This document shows positions 1 through 9,093 of a DNA stretch of 64,000 bases, in pieces (position 1 is the first letter of the stretch; each line of letters opens with the position of its first letter). The translations under genes were made by a program, and so were the position numbers. The notes beneath the pieces were generated by a model. It was not told the origin of the DNA, made no database searches, and was given only the letters and a program-made list of their open reading frames with translations. The stretch is from Burkholderia ambifaria (GTDB lineage Bacteria; Pseudomonadota; Gammaproteobacteria; Burkholderiales; Burkholderiaceae). The DNA is taken from positions 143,868-207,867 of the forward strand of contig NZ_LKPJ01000007.1 in assembly GCF_001443045.1 (NCBI RefSeq), read 5' to 3'.

Positions 1-1675
1 GTTGCGACGTACCGGCATCGCTCGCAATCTGCGTCTGGATTTGTTCCCGCGTATCGTCGATCGCGAGATGGCCGGATGCAGTGCCGTGAAGCTCCTTGCC
101 GCGCAGCACCGACAGCGCATGATTGTGCGGCAGGTCCAGCACGGGCTGGCGGAACGCGTTGACGGCACTGCCGATAATCACCGGCAAATCCGGGTCGCCG
201 TAGTAATGCGACACGGCCACTTCATGGCCGATACGCGGCAGGAACGTCGCGCCCATGTCTACGCCTTGCCACGGCGACAGCACGCGCAGCCAGATACCCG
301 AATGCTCGTCGTGCCGGCCCTGCCGATCCCATTGAAACTGCACCTTGACCCGGCCGTATTGGTCGGTCCAGATTTCCTGTTCGGCGGGACCGACGACAAT
401 GGCCTTCTCCGGCCCGCTCATGACGGGCTTGCGGACGCTGCGTTCCAGGCGGAACGGCTCGTTCGTCGGCAACAGTTCGAACTGCGCATCGACGCGATAC
501 GTCTGCGCGCCGCCGGTCCGCCCCGTGACCTCCTCAATGTCAAGCGCACACGACACAACGAGGTATTCGCGATTCGCCGCCTGCTGCGGATAGCCGGTCA
601 ACGTAAAGGTGTATCCGACCGTCAGGCCACGCAGATTCCCTTTCCCGTTCGCGCGCCGCCCTGTGCAACGCTGCGCCTCAAGTTGAACGTTTGCGAAGTG
701 GTGCGCTTCACGAGCCGTATCGTTCGGCTGGCCCGTGAGCCCTTGCGCGCCCGCGAGCGGCTGACTGTAATCGCCCCAACCGTATAGCTCGCCGTCTGCG
801 CTTGCGGTCAGGCGAGGGTTTTCCGCCGTGGTCGCCAGATCGGCGCGCGGGCGTGTGTAGTCGTAGTCCGTCACGGTCACGCGTCCGGGCGTTAAGCGGC
901 TGGTCACGGACAGCGTGTGAATGTGTTCCTCGTCGATATGCTGACCATCGGGCGGCAGATAACGCAGCGTCTCGTAGGCCGCGCCGTGCGGACGATGACC
1001 GCCCATCGAGTCGCACAGAACCAGACGATGATGGCCGCCGTCGTGCTCGAACCACCACCAGATTCCCCATTCTTCCCAAAGGCGTTGCAGGAACGCCCAG
1101 TCCGATTCAAACGCCTGTCGCTGCACATCGCGTGTCGGGTACACACCCCGAAATGCACCGAGACGCTGATCGACGGGATAGGGATATTTCGCGAGCACCG
1201 CGTCGGTGATTTCAACGACGGTCATATCCTGGAACAGGCGGCAATCCTGCGTCAGCGTTGCGCGATAGAGCCACGGGCGTAGTTCCAGTTCGTACAGAAT
1301 CGAGTCGCGATCCTGACCGGCGATCCGGGCCGCTTCGACCAGCCCGGTGATCTCGCGCGTGCCTGCGCCGATGTTGCCAAGTCCGGCGGCGCCGGCCAGC
1401 CCCGAAATGAACCGCCCTTTGCCTTCTAGCTGGATCGACACCGTCACTTCCGTGCCGACTATCTTGTCCAGATCGAGATCGGCCGTGCGACTGGGGGAGA
1501 CCGCATAGGCGTCGTCGGTCCGCAACGTGACGAGGTAACGGCATGCATCGAGACGGCCAATGGTTTCGATGCCTTGCAACCGAACTGGAACAAAGACCGG
1601 CAGCGCATCCATGCCGTAGGTGGGTAACGCCGCGCCGGAGATGGACAGCGTTCGGGCCTGGGTAAAAATCTCCAT
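1..1675 (-). CDS. vgrG: Type VI secretion tip protein VgrG (5' part, runs off window)
   Basis: Reading the minus strand from an ATG at 1675 gives an open frame of about 558 residues with no stop before the window edge, so the 3' part is missing. The N-terminal 400 residues match the VgrG gp27-like baseplate region (an FQDMTVVEITDAVL stretch and an ESDWAFLQRLWEEWGIWWW stretch are typical). Further on comes the gp5-like OB region with WTDQYGRVKVQFQWDRQG followed by IWLRVLSPWQG. VgrG trimers cap the Hcp tube of the type VI secretion system and carry PAAR proteins and effectors. The start follows the PAAR stop codon with no gap (TAAATG), and a GGCAGAG inside the end of the PAAR gene can serve as ribosome site. 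Any C-terminal effector extension lies outside the window. Confidence 0.93.
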   Translation of the reverse strand, partial: MEIFTQARTLSISGAALPTYGMDALPVFVPVRLQGIETIGRLDACRYLVTLRTDDAYAVSPSRTADLDLDKIVGTEVTVSIQLEGKGRFISGLAGAAGLGNIGAGTREITGLVEAARIAGQDRDSILYELELRPWLYRATLTQDCRLFQDMTVVEITDAVLAKYPYPVDQRLGAFRGVYPTRDVQRQAFESDWAFLQRLWEEWGIWWWFEHDGGHHRLVLCDSMGGHRPHGAAYETLRYLPPDGQHIDEEHIHTLSVTSRLTPGRVTVTDYDYTRPRADLATTAENPRLTASADGELYGWGDYSQPLAGAQGLTGQPNDTAREAHHFANVQLEAQRCTGRRANGKGNLRGLTVGYTFTLTGYPQQAANREYLVVSCALDIEEVTGRTGGAQTYRVDAQFELLPTNEPFRLERSVRKPVMSGPEKAIVVGPAEQEIWTDQYGRVKVQFQWDRQGRHDEHSGIWLRVLSPWQGVDMGATFLPRIGHEVAVSHYYGDPDLPVIIGSAVNAFRQPVLDLPHNHALSVLRGKELHGTASGHLAIDDTREQIQTQIASDAGTSQ

Positions 1676-1945
1676 TTACTCTGCCCCTGCCGTTCGCTGG
1701 CCAATGACGATTGCACCGCAGCCGGTTTTGTCGCCGCGATATCCGACCAGGCGGCCACGGTGCGTGCTTGGACCGCTTGCCAGCAGCGGAAAAACGCCAC
1801 CACATTTCGGATAACGAACGCCATGGCCGTCCAGCGCCACGCCGATTCCAAGATGTTTCAGGTCGTTCGCGCATTCGATGACTTCGCCGTCGTGGTCGGT
1901 TTGGTCCCCCAGGCGGACCATTTCATGGCCTTGTCCATTCTTCAT
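1676..1945 (-). CDS. PAAR domain protein
   Basis: An 89-residue protein with the pattern of a stand-alone PAAR protein: an early glycine/aspartate-rich GDQTDHDGEV segment, a central GHGVRYPKCGG segment and a late RGDKTGCGAIVIGQ segment. PAAR proteins form the sharp cone on the VgrG trimer tip of type VI secretion machines and can carry effectors. The gene directly precedes vgrG in the same orientation; its TAA stop abuts the vgrG ATG, so the two are almost certainly co-transcribed and translationally coupled. It has the usual short length and no effector extension, so any cargo is probably attached through VgrG or encoded past the left edge of the window. Confidence 0.85.
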   Translation of the reverse strand: MKNGQGHEMVRLGDQTDHDGEVIECANDLKHLGIGVALDGHGVRYPKCGGVFPLLASGPSTHRGRLVGYRGDKTGCGAIVIGQRTAGAE

Positions 1946-2063
1946 CAGTGATCTCGCATCTCACGTGGAACGAGATTGATAACGCGGAAATGCAGCGTCG
2001 CCTATGGGATGAATACGATTTTTCCGATCTTGATCGTGAGGCGGGTACGCACCCATCATCAAC

Positions 2064-2088
2064 GGGAGTGATGACACTCCCCTTTTTC
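2064..2088 (+). terminator. Rho-independent terminator-like hairpin, plus strand
   Basis: A 7-bp perfect stem (GGGAGTG / CACTCCC) with a 4-base ATGA loop is followed by CTTTTTC. It points rightwards although the nearest upstream genes (PAAR, vgrG) run leftwards. It could stop antisense transcription entering or leaving the type VI genes, or act as a leader terminator for the transporter at 2190. Confidence 0.6.
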
Positions 2089-2189
2089 TGCGGATTTGAC
2101 CGGGGCCGGCTGCACCGACAACACTAGCCCGCAGTGCCGCATGCGTAGCGACGAAGACGGCACGCGCCCGCCCCCCTTCAGAGTCCGCC

Positions 2190-3527
2190 ATGTACCCGAC
2201 CGACACCGTGCAATCCCCGAGCGCCGCCCGGCCGCTCGCCGACCGGCAGCTTCGCCGGATCGTCATCGCCTCCGTCGCCGGCAACGCGATGGAGTGGTAC
2301 GACTTCTTCGTGTACGGCACGGCCGCCGCGCTCGTGTTCGGCCACGTGTTCTTCCCGCCCGGCGCATCGCCGCTCGCGGGCAGTCTCGCCGCGTTCGCGG
2401 CGTTCGCACTCGGCTTCGTCGCGCGGCCGCTCGGCGGGATCGTGTTCGGCCATGTCGGCGACCGCTACGGGCGCAAGGCGTCGCTCGTGTGGACACTGCT
2501 GATCATGGGTGCGTCGACGTTCGCGATCGGCCTGCTGCCGACCTACGCGCAGGTCGGCCTGTGGGCACCGGCGGCGCTCGTCGTGCTGCGGCTGCTGCAG
2601 GGCATCGCGTCCGGGGGCGAATGGGGCGGCGGCGTGCTGATGATCAGCGAGAACGCGCCGCCGGAGCAGCGCGGCTACTACGCGGCGTGGAGCCAGCTTG
2701 GTGTGGGCGGCGGCTTCGTGCTGTCGTCGGCCGCGTTTCTCGCCGCGCAGGCGCTGCCGGACGACGCGTTCCGCACCTGGGGCTGGCGGCTGCCGTTCCT
2801 CGCGAGCATCCTCATCTTCGCGATCGGCATCTATATCCGTCGCCATCTGCCGGAAAGCCGCGACTTCGAGCAGGCCGGCAAGCGCGGTGCGCATACGCAT
2901 CTGCCGATCGTCGAATGCATCCGCCGCCATCCGAAAGAGATCCTGCTCGCGATGGGGCTGCGCGTCGCCGAAAACGGCGGCGCCTACATCTTCCTCGCGT
3001 TCTCGCTCGTCTACGGCAAATACGTCGGCATCCCGAACGGCGTGATGCTGACCGGCGTGATGATCGCGATGATCGTCGAAATGGGTGCGATGCTCGCGTG
3101 GGGCCGGCTGTCCGACCGGATCGGCCGCAAGCCCGTGTACCTGATCGGCGCGCTGAGCCTCGTCGCGTGTGCATTCCCGTTCTTCTGGCTGCTCGACACG
3201 CGCGCGACGCCGCTCGTGTGGCTCGCGCTGACGGTCGGCACCGCGGTGAGCCACGGCGCGATGATCGGCACGCTGCCCGCGCTGGTCGGCGAGCTGTTCA
3301 GCACCGAGGTGCGCTATTCGGGCGTCGCGCTCGGTCATGAAGTCGCGTCGATCTTCGCGGGCGGGATGTCGCCGCTGATCGCGACCGCGCTGCTCGCGCA
3401 CTGCAACGCGTCGTGGCCGGTGTCGCTGTTCCTCGTTGCGCTCGGCCTCGTGACGGTCGCGACGCTATGCGCGATGCGCGAAACGCGCGTCGTGCGGGCT
3501 GGCGATTCGCACGGCGACGGGGCGTGA
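2190..3527 (+). CDS. MFS transporter, metabolite:H+ symporter (MHS) family
   Basis: A 445-residue inner-membrane carrier. The N-terminus has the MHS signature: GNAMEWYDFFVYG before helix 1, then the MFS loop motif GDRYGRK after helix 2, and a second GRLSDRIGRKP between helices 8 and 9. About twelve hydrophobic segments are visible and the length is usual for ShiA/KgtP/ProP-like proteins. These symporters import organic acids or osmolytes with protons; the substrate cannot be read from the sequence. It is convergent with the 3-hydroxyacyl-CoA dehydrogenase/opine dehydrogenase pair, so it may feed that pathway, but nothing proves it. The start at 2190 is the first ATG before the conserved region. 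Confidence 0.9.
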   Translation: MYPTDTVQSPSAARPLADRQLRRIVIASVAGNAMEWYDFFVYGTAAALVFGHVFFPPGASPLAGSLAAFAAFALGFVARPLGGIVFGHVGDRYGRKASLVWTLLIMGASTFAIGLLPTYAQVGLWAPAALVVLRLLQGIASGGEWGGGVLMISENAPPEQRGYYAAWSQLGVGGGFVLSSAAFLAAQALPDDAFRTWGWRLPFLASILIFAIGIYIRRHLPESRDFEQAGKRGAHTHLPIVECIRRHPKEILLAMGLRVAENGGAYIFLAFSLVYGKYVGIPNGVMLTGVMIAMIVEMGAMLAWGRLSDRIGRKPVYLIGALSLVACAFPFFWLLDTRATPLVWLALTVGTAVSHGAMIGTLPALVGELFSTEVRYSGVALGHEVASIFAGGMSPLIATALLAHCNASWPVSLFLVALGLVTVATLCAMRETRVVRAGDSHGDGA

Positions 3528-3661
3528 GCGTGCGGCGCGCCCGCACGCAGGTCGGGCCACGTCCGCCCGCCTGCTGTGGCCGATGCAGCAGCGCGCCGTG
3601 CGGCGCGGGCACCCCCACCCTGCCCGCACCGGCCGGCGCCCACGCGGCCCTGCCGCGACGG

Positions 3662-4675
3662 CTACATACCCGATGCCCGCTCCCGCGCGCCGTCGAATAC
3701 CGGCGCCAGCCCCAGATGATCGAGCAGGCGCCCGAACTCGCCGAGCCGCTGCCGCATGTACGCGGCGACGTCGACATCCGCATAGTCGTGGAAGCCGGCC
3801 CCCGTGCGCACGCCGTCGCGCCCGGCCTCCATGTTGCGCACGACGCTGTCGGCGGGCGCAAAGCGCGGGCCGATCTCGCCGGCGAGATACGTCGACGCGT
3901 AGTACAGGATGTCGCAACCGCCCCAGTCGATGAACTCGAGCAGCCCGAGCACCGCGAAGCGCGGGCCAAAGCCGGTGCGGATCGCGGTGTCGATATCCTC
4001 AGCGCTCGCGACTCCCTCTTCCACCATGCGCGCGGCCTCGTTCATCGCGAGCGCCTGGATGCGCGGCACGATGTAGCCGGGCGCGGGCCCGCAGATCACC
4101 GGCTTCTTGCCGACGCGTTCGAGCAGCGCGGCCAGTGCATCGACGACCCGCTGATCGGTCGCATCGCTGCGGCTGATCTCGACGAGCGGCATCAGCAGCG
4201 CCGGGTTCAGCCAGTGCGCGTTCAGCATCCGTTCAGGATGCGCGACGTGGCGCTGCAGCTCGGTAATGACAAACGTCGATGTCGTCGACGCGATCGTTGC
4301 GCGCGCATCGACATGCGCGCCCAGCCAGCGCAACGCGTCGGCCTTCGCATCGAGCACTTCGGGCAGCGCTTCGAACACGATGCCGGCGTCGCGCACGGCG
4401 TCCGCCGCACCGTCGCGCGCGACCAGCGCGATACGCGCGACGACGGCGTCGGCCTGCGCGCCGTCGATACGCCCGAGTGCGACCTGCGCATGCAGCGGCC
4501 GCAGGATCTCTCCGCGCGTGCGATCCTCGAACGCACGCCATCCTTGTGCGTCGCGCGGCTTGAAGTCGATCAGCGTCACGTCGAGGCCCGCGAATGCAAA
4601 GACGAGCGCGATCCCCTGCCCCATGCGTCCTGCGCCGAGCACGTGCACGCGCGTCACGTCGATGGCGGACGTCAT
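3662..4675 (-). CDS. 3-hydroxyacyl-CoA dehydrogenase family protein
   Basis: A 337-residue NAD-dependent dehydrogenase. Residues 10-25 carry the Rossmann motif LGAGRMGQG. The middle has the family signature NAHWLNPALLMPLVEI, supplying the catalytic His and a conserved Glu, and the C-terminal dimerisation half has a PGYIVPRIQALAMNEA stretch. Enzymes of this size oxidise short 3-hydroxyacyl substrates; some family members act on carnitine or gulonate rather than CoA esters. The start overlaps the stop of the upstream opine-dehydrogenase-like gene by 4 bases (ATGA), so both are translated from one message. Substrate unknown; the pairing with an opine-type dehydrogenase suggests a dedicated small-molecule pathway rather than general beta-oxidation. 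Confidence 0.85.
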   Translation of the reverse strand: MTSAIDVTRVHVLGAGRMGQGIALVFAFAGLDVTLIDFKPRDAQGWRAFEDRTRGEILRPLHAQVALGRIDGAQADAVVARIALVARDGAADAVRDAGIVFEALPEVLDAKADALRWLGAHVDARATIASTTSTFVITELQRHVAHPERMLNAHWLNPALLMPLVEISRSDATDQRVVDALAALLERVGKKPVICGPAPGYIVPRIQALAMNEAARMVEEGVASAEDIDTAIRTGFGPRFAVLGLLEFIDWGGCDILYYASTYLAGEIGPRFAPADSVVRNMEAGRDGVRTGAGFHDYADVDVAAYMRQRLGEFGRLLDHLGLAPVFDGARERASGM

Positions 4676-5778
4676 GCGGCGTACCCCGCATCGAGCAGCG
4701 TGCGCATCGCCTCGCGCGACAAGGCGGCAAGGCCGAGCCCGTCCAGCGTGCGCCCTTGCGCATACAGATCACGGCCGGTCACCGCCGACGCAACGCTCAG
4801 CAGCCCCTGCGCAACGGGCGTCGGCACGTTCGCCCAACGTCCGCACGACACGATGAACGACAGCCCGAGCCGGGTGTCCTCGAGCATGTAGCGATGCGTG
4901 CGCAAATCGATCTTCTCGCGCCAGTCGCCGCTGTCGGTCAGCTTGCCGTGCGCGCCGCGCCCGTACATCCATTCGTCGCCGTCGGTCGCGTAGTGGTCCG
5001 CGAGCGGAAAATGCGGCGCGCGGTAGCCGAGCGCTTCGCGCACGGCGATGCGTTCGGCGTCGAGCGCGTTCGTCACGCGGCGGATCGACGGTTGCGTGCC
5101 CTCGTTGTGGATGTCCCACGCGTCGAAGTGTTCGAGCGGCCCGGCGTTCATCAGGATCAGCGGCGGGTGGATCACCGGGCCCGCATTCATCAGCGCGCCG
5201 GACAGTGCGTCCTCGACTGGCTCGACCGACGGATAGCCCGCGCGCAGCACGTCGAACGCCCAGCCGGCAGCGTTCGCGGGAAACACACCGGTCGGCAGGC
5301 GCGTCGCATACGCGCTGATCACGACCGCGTTCTCGCCATGCTTGCGCACCAGGTACGGCAGCGTGCCCGTCTCGGCGTACGCGACGCGCGCACGGTTGCC
5401 GGCGTCGGCCGCCGCGCGCGCGAACACGAAGCTGCCGAACGTGCCGGGCGGCAGGAACACGACCTGGCCGTCCTCGAGCAGCGGCGCGACCTGCGCGGCG
5501 AGCGCGTCGTGCGAAACGGCCGGCAGCGGCACCACGACGAGCCGCGCGCCGCGCAGCGCGGCCGCGAGATCGTCGGTCAGGCGGACCGCGCCGGGCGCGC
5601 CGCCGAGCGGCACCGTGCGCTTGCCGCGATAGTCGGTCACGTCCAACGCGCCGAGCTCGCGCAGCCGCGCATGCGGTTCGCGGTCGCGCCGCCACCACGT
5701 CACGTCGTGGCCCTTCTCGAACAGGTCGATCGCGGCCGCATGGCAGCCGTGGCCGCCGCCCAGTACACATACCTTCAT
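4672..5778 (-). CDS. NAD/NADP octopine/opine dehydrogenase family protein
   Basis: A 368-residue protein starting MKVCVLGGGHGCHAAAIDLF, an N-terminal Rossmann fold with the GGGHG motif, followed by the all-helical opine dehydrogenase domain. The conserved NAGPVIHPPLILMNAG and HNEGTQPSIRRV regions hold the family's catalytic histidine. Opine dehydrogenases reductively join an amino acid and a 2-oxo acid or run the reverse reaction. The ATG at 5778 was chosen because GGAGA sits seven bases upstream and the Rossmann motif starts at once. It is the first gene of a two-gene operon with the 3-hydroxyacyl-CoA dehydrogenase and is divergent from an AraC regulator gene, which probably controls it. Confidence 0.87.
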   Translation of the reverse strand: MKVCVLGGGHGCHAAAIDLFEKGHDVTWWRRDREPHARLRELGALDVTDYRGKRTVPLGGAPGAVRLTDDLAAALRGARLVVVPLPAVSHDALAAQVAPLLEDGQVVFLPPGTFGSFVFARAAADAGNRARVAYAETGTLPYLVRKHGENAVVISAYATRLPTGVFPANAAGWAFDVLRAGYPSVEPVEDALSGALMNAGPVIHPPLILMNAGPLEHFDAWDIHNEGTQPSIRRVTNALDAERIAVREALGYRAPHFPLADHYATDGDEWMYGRGAHGKLTDSGDWREKIDLRTHRYMLEDTRLGLSFIVSCGRWANVPTPVAQGLLSVASAVTGRDLYAQGRTLDGLGLAALSREAMRTLLDAGYAA

Positions 5779-5927
5779 CGTTGTCTCCTGGTGAGTGAGT
5801 GGTTCCGAGATTACGGGGCGGCGCGCATCGCGTCGCTTCGAAACGCGCAACGGCACGCCCGTTCGCGCAACGCAATCGCGGCGACACGCATCGCGCCGCG
5901 CCCACGCATCCGACACGAGGCCACCCC

Positions 5928-6902
5928 ATGGATATCGCGCTCTCCCGACATGCGCCGAACCGGCTCGGCACGCTGCATGCGCCCGACGAAGTCGAACGCG
6001 CGGTCGCGCACCGGCTCGGGCCGCACCGGATGGCCGCGCGCGGCTGCGATCCGTTTCACGCGGAGCTGTACGAGGTGCCGCTGCATCGCGGCGCGCTGCT
6101 CGAGCTCTGCTACGGCCGCGAAACGCGCATCGATTTCGGCGACGATGCCGATCATTTCCTGTTCCGGCTGACGCTGTCGGGTGCGTGCGAGCTGCGGGCC
6201 GGCCATGGGGTCGCGCGTGCGGGCCCCGGGGAACTGACCGTATCGTCGCCGGCGCTCGCGAGCCGCCTGAGCACGAGTCCCGATTGCCGCAACCTGGTGC
6301 TGCGGCTCGAACGCGGCGCACTCGAACGCAAGCTGCAGGACATGCTGCACGCGACGCTCACGCGGCCGCTGCACTTCGATCTCGCCGCCGGCGGCAACGA
6401 CGCGGGCACCGCGCTCGTGTTGCCAACCTTCGAATACCTGTGCCGGCTCGGCGCGCAGCCGCACATCGGCGCGTCGGCGACGACGTTCGGCGCCGATCTC
6501 ACGGCATGGCTGATGTCGCTGCTGCTCACGCGCCTGCCGCATTCGTACAGCGATGCGCTGGCGCGCGGCACGCCACCGCTACCGGCGCACGTGCGCCGTG
6601 CATGCGACCACGTCGACGCGCATCTGGGCGACCCGCTCGCGCTCGCTGCGCTGGCGGGCGTCGCGGGCGTCGCGCCGCGCACGCTGCAGCACGCGTTTCG
6701 CGCGTTCCTGAACACCACGCCGGCCGCCTACGTGCGCGAGCGCCGGCTGGCCGCGGTGCACGCCGCGCTGCAACGCGGCGACGCACGCAGCGTGACCGAC
6801 GTGCTGATCGCGCACGGCATTCACGGCTTCGGCCATTTCGCGAAGACCTACGCGCGGCGTTACGGCCACGCGCCTTCCGTCACCGCGAGGCAAGCACGAT
6901 GA
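5928..6902 (+). CDS. AraC family transcriptional regulator
   Basis: A 324-residue regulator: an N-terminal sensing domain (about 1-215) and a C-terminal AraC double helix-turn-helix (about 225-320). The DNA-binding part is recognisable by LAALAGVAGVAPRTLQHAFR and, near the end, GFGHFAKTYARRYGHAPS. The N-terminal half has the layout of the AraC-binding-like cupin seen in regulators of amine and aromatic catabolism. The ATG at 5928 is preceded by GAGG at 5917-5920. It is divergent from the opine dehydrogenase operon across about 150 bases, so it is the likely regulator of that pair. It overlaps the next LysR gene by 4 bases. Confidence 0.88.
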   Translation: MDIALSRHAPNRLGTLHAPDEVERAVAHRLGPHRMAARGCDPFHAELYEVPLHRGALLELCYGRETRIDFGDDADHFLFRLTLSGACELRAGHGVARAGPGELTVSSPALASRLSTSPDCRNLVLRLERGALERKLQDMLHATLTRPLHFDLAAGGNDAGTALVLPTFEYLCRLGAQPHIGASATTFGADLTAWLMSLLLTRLPHSYSDALARGTPPLPAHVRRACDHVDAHLGDPLALAALAGVAGVAPRTLQHAFRAFLNTTPAAYVRERRLAAVHAALQRGDARSVTDVLIAHGIHGFGHFAKTYARRYGHAPSVTARQAR

Positions 6903-7930
6903 CGCACTCCGCCACCGGCCGGCCGCCGGCCCGCAACGAAGCCGCGCCGCACGACGCGGACGCACCCGACGGCCTGCGCGTGCAGGACCTCGACCTGAAC
7001 CTGTTAAAGACGTTTCGCGCGGTCTATACGGAACGGCATGTCGGCCGAGCGGCGTTGCGGCTCGGTGTCACGCAGCCGTCGGTCAGCTACGCGCTCGGCC
7101 GACTGCGGCTGATGTTCCGCGACGCGCTGTTCGTGCGCACCGGCACCGGCGTCGAGCCGACGCCGCGCGCGCAGCGGCTCGCCGTGTCGGTCGACAAGGC
7201 CCTCGCGATCCTGCAGGACGTGCTCGACGAAGGCTCGCGGTTCGCGCCGGACAGCACACAGCGCGTGTTCCGGCTGCACATGAGCGACTTCGCGGCGAGC
7301 GCATTCCTGCCGACGTTGCTCGCGGCATTCGACCGGCGCGCACCGGGCGCGGTGATCGAGACGCTGCACGTCGACGAATGCCAGCTCAACGTCGCGCTCG
7401 AATCGGGCCGCATCGATTTCGCGCTCGGGCATTTCGCGGACGCGTCGAGCCATTTCCAGCGCACCGCGCTGCTGCACGAGCGCTGCGTGCTGCTGATGCC
7501 GCGCCGCACCGCGCAGCGCATCGCGCTGCCCGACGATTTCGTGCTCGACAGCGACGCGCCGGACACGTTGCGCTTCGTTGCGGTGACGGCGCATCCGCAG
7601 TCGATGCAATTGCTGGCGCGGCACGGGCTGATGCCGCGCGTGCGTGCGGCGCTGCCCGACTTCATGGTGGTGCCGGCCTTGCTCGAACAAGGCGATTACG
7701 CGCTGATCCTGCCGGAAACGATCGCGATCACGTTCGCCGCGCGGCAGCCGTGTGCACTGTACGAGATCGCAGGTGCCGGCGAATGGGCGGTCAATGCGTA
7801 CTGGCACCGGCGCTTCGATGCGGACCTGGGCCACCGGTGGTTGCGTGCGCTGCTGCTGGAGTTGTTCGATATCGGCCGGCAGGCGCCGTTCGACGCATGG
7901 CTCGCGCCACAACCGCCCGCCTGCGCGTAG
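6899..7930 (+). CDS. LysR family transcriptional regulator
   Basis: A 343-residue LysR-type regulator with a 30-residue N-terminal extension before the usual DLDLNLLKTFRAVY opening. The winged helix covers about residues 30-95 (GRAALRLGVTQPSVSYALGRL is the recognition helix) and the substrate-binding domain follows. The layout resembles NodD/NahR-like subfamily members such as regulators of aromatic catabolism. The ATG at 6899 overlaps the AraC stop (ATGA), so an AraC and a LysR regulator share one message, an uncommon arrangement. Downstream and convergent lies a porin gene. The target could be the opine dehydrogenase genes, the porin or the MFS gene at 9504. Confidence 0.88.
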   Translation: MTHSATGRPPARNEAAPHDADAPDGLRVQDLDLNLLKTFRAVYTERHVGRAALRLGVTQPSVSYALGRLRLMFRDALFVRTGTGVEPTPRAQRLAVSVDKALAILQDVLDEGSRFAPDSTQRVFRLHMSDFAASAFLPTLLAAFDRRAPGAVIETLHVDECQLNVALESGRIDFALGHFADASSHFQRTALLHERCVLLMPRRTAQRIALPDDFVLDSDAPDTLRFVAVTAHPQSMQLLARHGLMPRVRAALPDFMVVPALLEQGDYALILPETIAITFAARQPCALYEIAGAGEWAVNAYWHRRFDADLGHRWLRALLLELFDIGRQAPFDAWLAPQPPACA

Positions 7931-7962
7931 CGGCGCGGGCGGACAGGGGCAACCGTCGGCGA

Positions 7963-9093
7963 TCAGAACGACGTGAGGATGCCCGCGACGATCGAGCTGG
8001 CGGTCGCGCCGGGTTTGGCGACCGCGACGCCGCCACCCGCCGCGCCGTTGACGACGAAGCGCGCATGCGCGCCGTTGCGCACCATCGCGGCGCCCGTGTA
8101 CAGCACCGTGCGTTTCGACAGCGGATAGTCGAAGCGGATGCCGTACGAATCGGCGTTGCCGTCGCTGTCGGCGACCTTCCGGTAATGGCCGATGCTCAGC
8201 AGCAGCGATGCGCGTCCGATCGGCACCGTCGCGCTGAGTTCCATCGTGTCGCTGTGCGGATACGCGCTCTGGCTGTCGATCGCCGCCGCGACGTCCGGGC
8301 CGCCGCGATGCCGCATGTACAGCGCGGCGACCTTCACGACGTTGAAGTCGTACGAGATCGCGCCGACCGTGTAGTTGCCGTTCGCGGCCGGGCTCGTGTC
8401 GCCGAGCGCGGACGCGGCGACCGGGCTGAACTTCTGCTGCATGTAGTCGACGTCGACCGACAACCCGCCGCGTACATAGTTGAGCCCCGCGCCATACGTG
8501 TCGCCGAGCGTCGCCGGCTGGCCGGCCGCGCCGTTGGTGCCGCGCGCGGCCATCGCACGCAGCATGAAGCCCGCATAACGCGGCGACGTGTAGCGCATCG
8601 AGTTGCGCACGCGCAGGAACGCGGGCCCGACGAAGTTATTCGTCGCGTTGCCCCATGCGAGGCCCGCGCCGAGGCCCGGCAGGCTGTACGTGACGAGCGT
8701 GGTGTGCACGATCGTGTAGAGCTCGCCGAACTGCACGCCGCCGAACGGCCCGGTGATGCCGACCCACGCCTCGCGGCCGAACAGCGCGCTGCTGTTCGAC
8801 AGCGCGCCGCTCGCCGCGTTGAAGCCGTCCTCGAGCTTGAAGATCGCCGCGTAGCCGCCGCCGAGATCCTCGACGCCCTTCAACCCCCACTGCGATGCCC
8901 ACAGGTTGCCGCTGCCCATGCGCGTTACATGGTTCGGCCCGGCGTTCGCGTACTCGATCGCGGTATCGACGCGGCCGTAGAGCGTCACGCTCGATTGCGC
9001 GACAGCCGGCAGCGATGCGCACGCAAGAACCGCGGCAGCCAGCGTGGCAAGCGGTGTGGCAAGCCGGTCGGCCCGCCCGTTCGGATGGTTCAT
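7963..9093 (-). CDS. Gram-negative trimeric porin
   Basis: A 376-residue outer-membrane general porin of the beta-proteobacterial type. A basic N-terminus and hydrophobic core (about 11-30) end at LPAVAQ, a signal peptidase I site, after which the mature protein begins SSVTLYGRVDTAIEY, the hallmark first strand of Burkholderia porins. Alternating amphipathic strands continue to a C-terminal phenylalanine (ILTSF), the BAM recognition signal. The ATG at 9093 is preferred over one at 9162 because it gives a normal signal peptide. The porin is divergent from the MFS carrier at 9504 and may supply outer-membrane entry for the aromatic acids degraded by the neighbouring iac genes (inference). Confidence 0.92.
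   Translation of the reverse strand: MNHPNGRADRLATPLATLAAAVLACASLPAVAQSSVTLYGRVDTAIEYANAGPNHVTRMGSGNLWASQWGLKGVEDLGGGYAAIFKLEDGFNAASGALSNSSALFGREAWVGITGPFGGVQFGELYTIVHTTLVTYSLPGLGAGLAWGNATNNFVGPAFLRVRNSMRYTSPRYAGFMLRAMAARGTNGAAGQPATLGDTYGAGLNYVRGGLSVDVDYMQQKFSPVAASALGDTSPAANGNYTVGAISYDFNVVKVAALYMRHRGGPDVAAAIDSQSAYPHSDTMELSATVPIGRASLLLSIGHYRKVADSDGNADSYGIRFDYPLSKRTVLYTGAAMVRNGAHARFVVNGAAGGGVAVAKPGATASSIVAGILTSF

Noticed and set aside
2..787. A 261-residue plus-strand open frame at the left edge
   Set aside because: It is the shadow of the vgrG gene, which is read on the minus strand with clear VgrG motifs and no stop.
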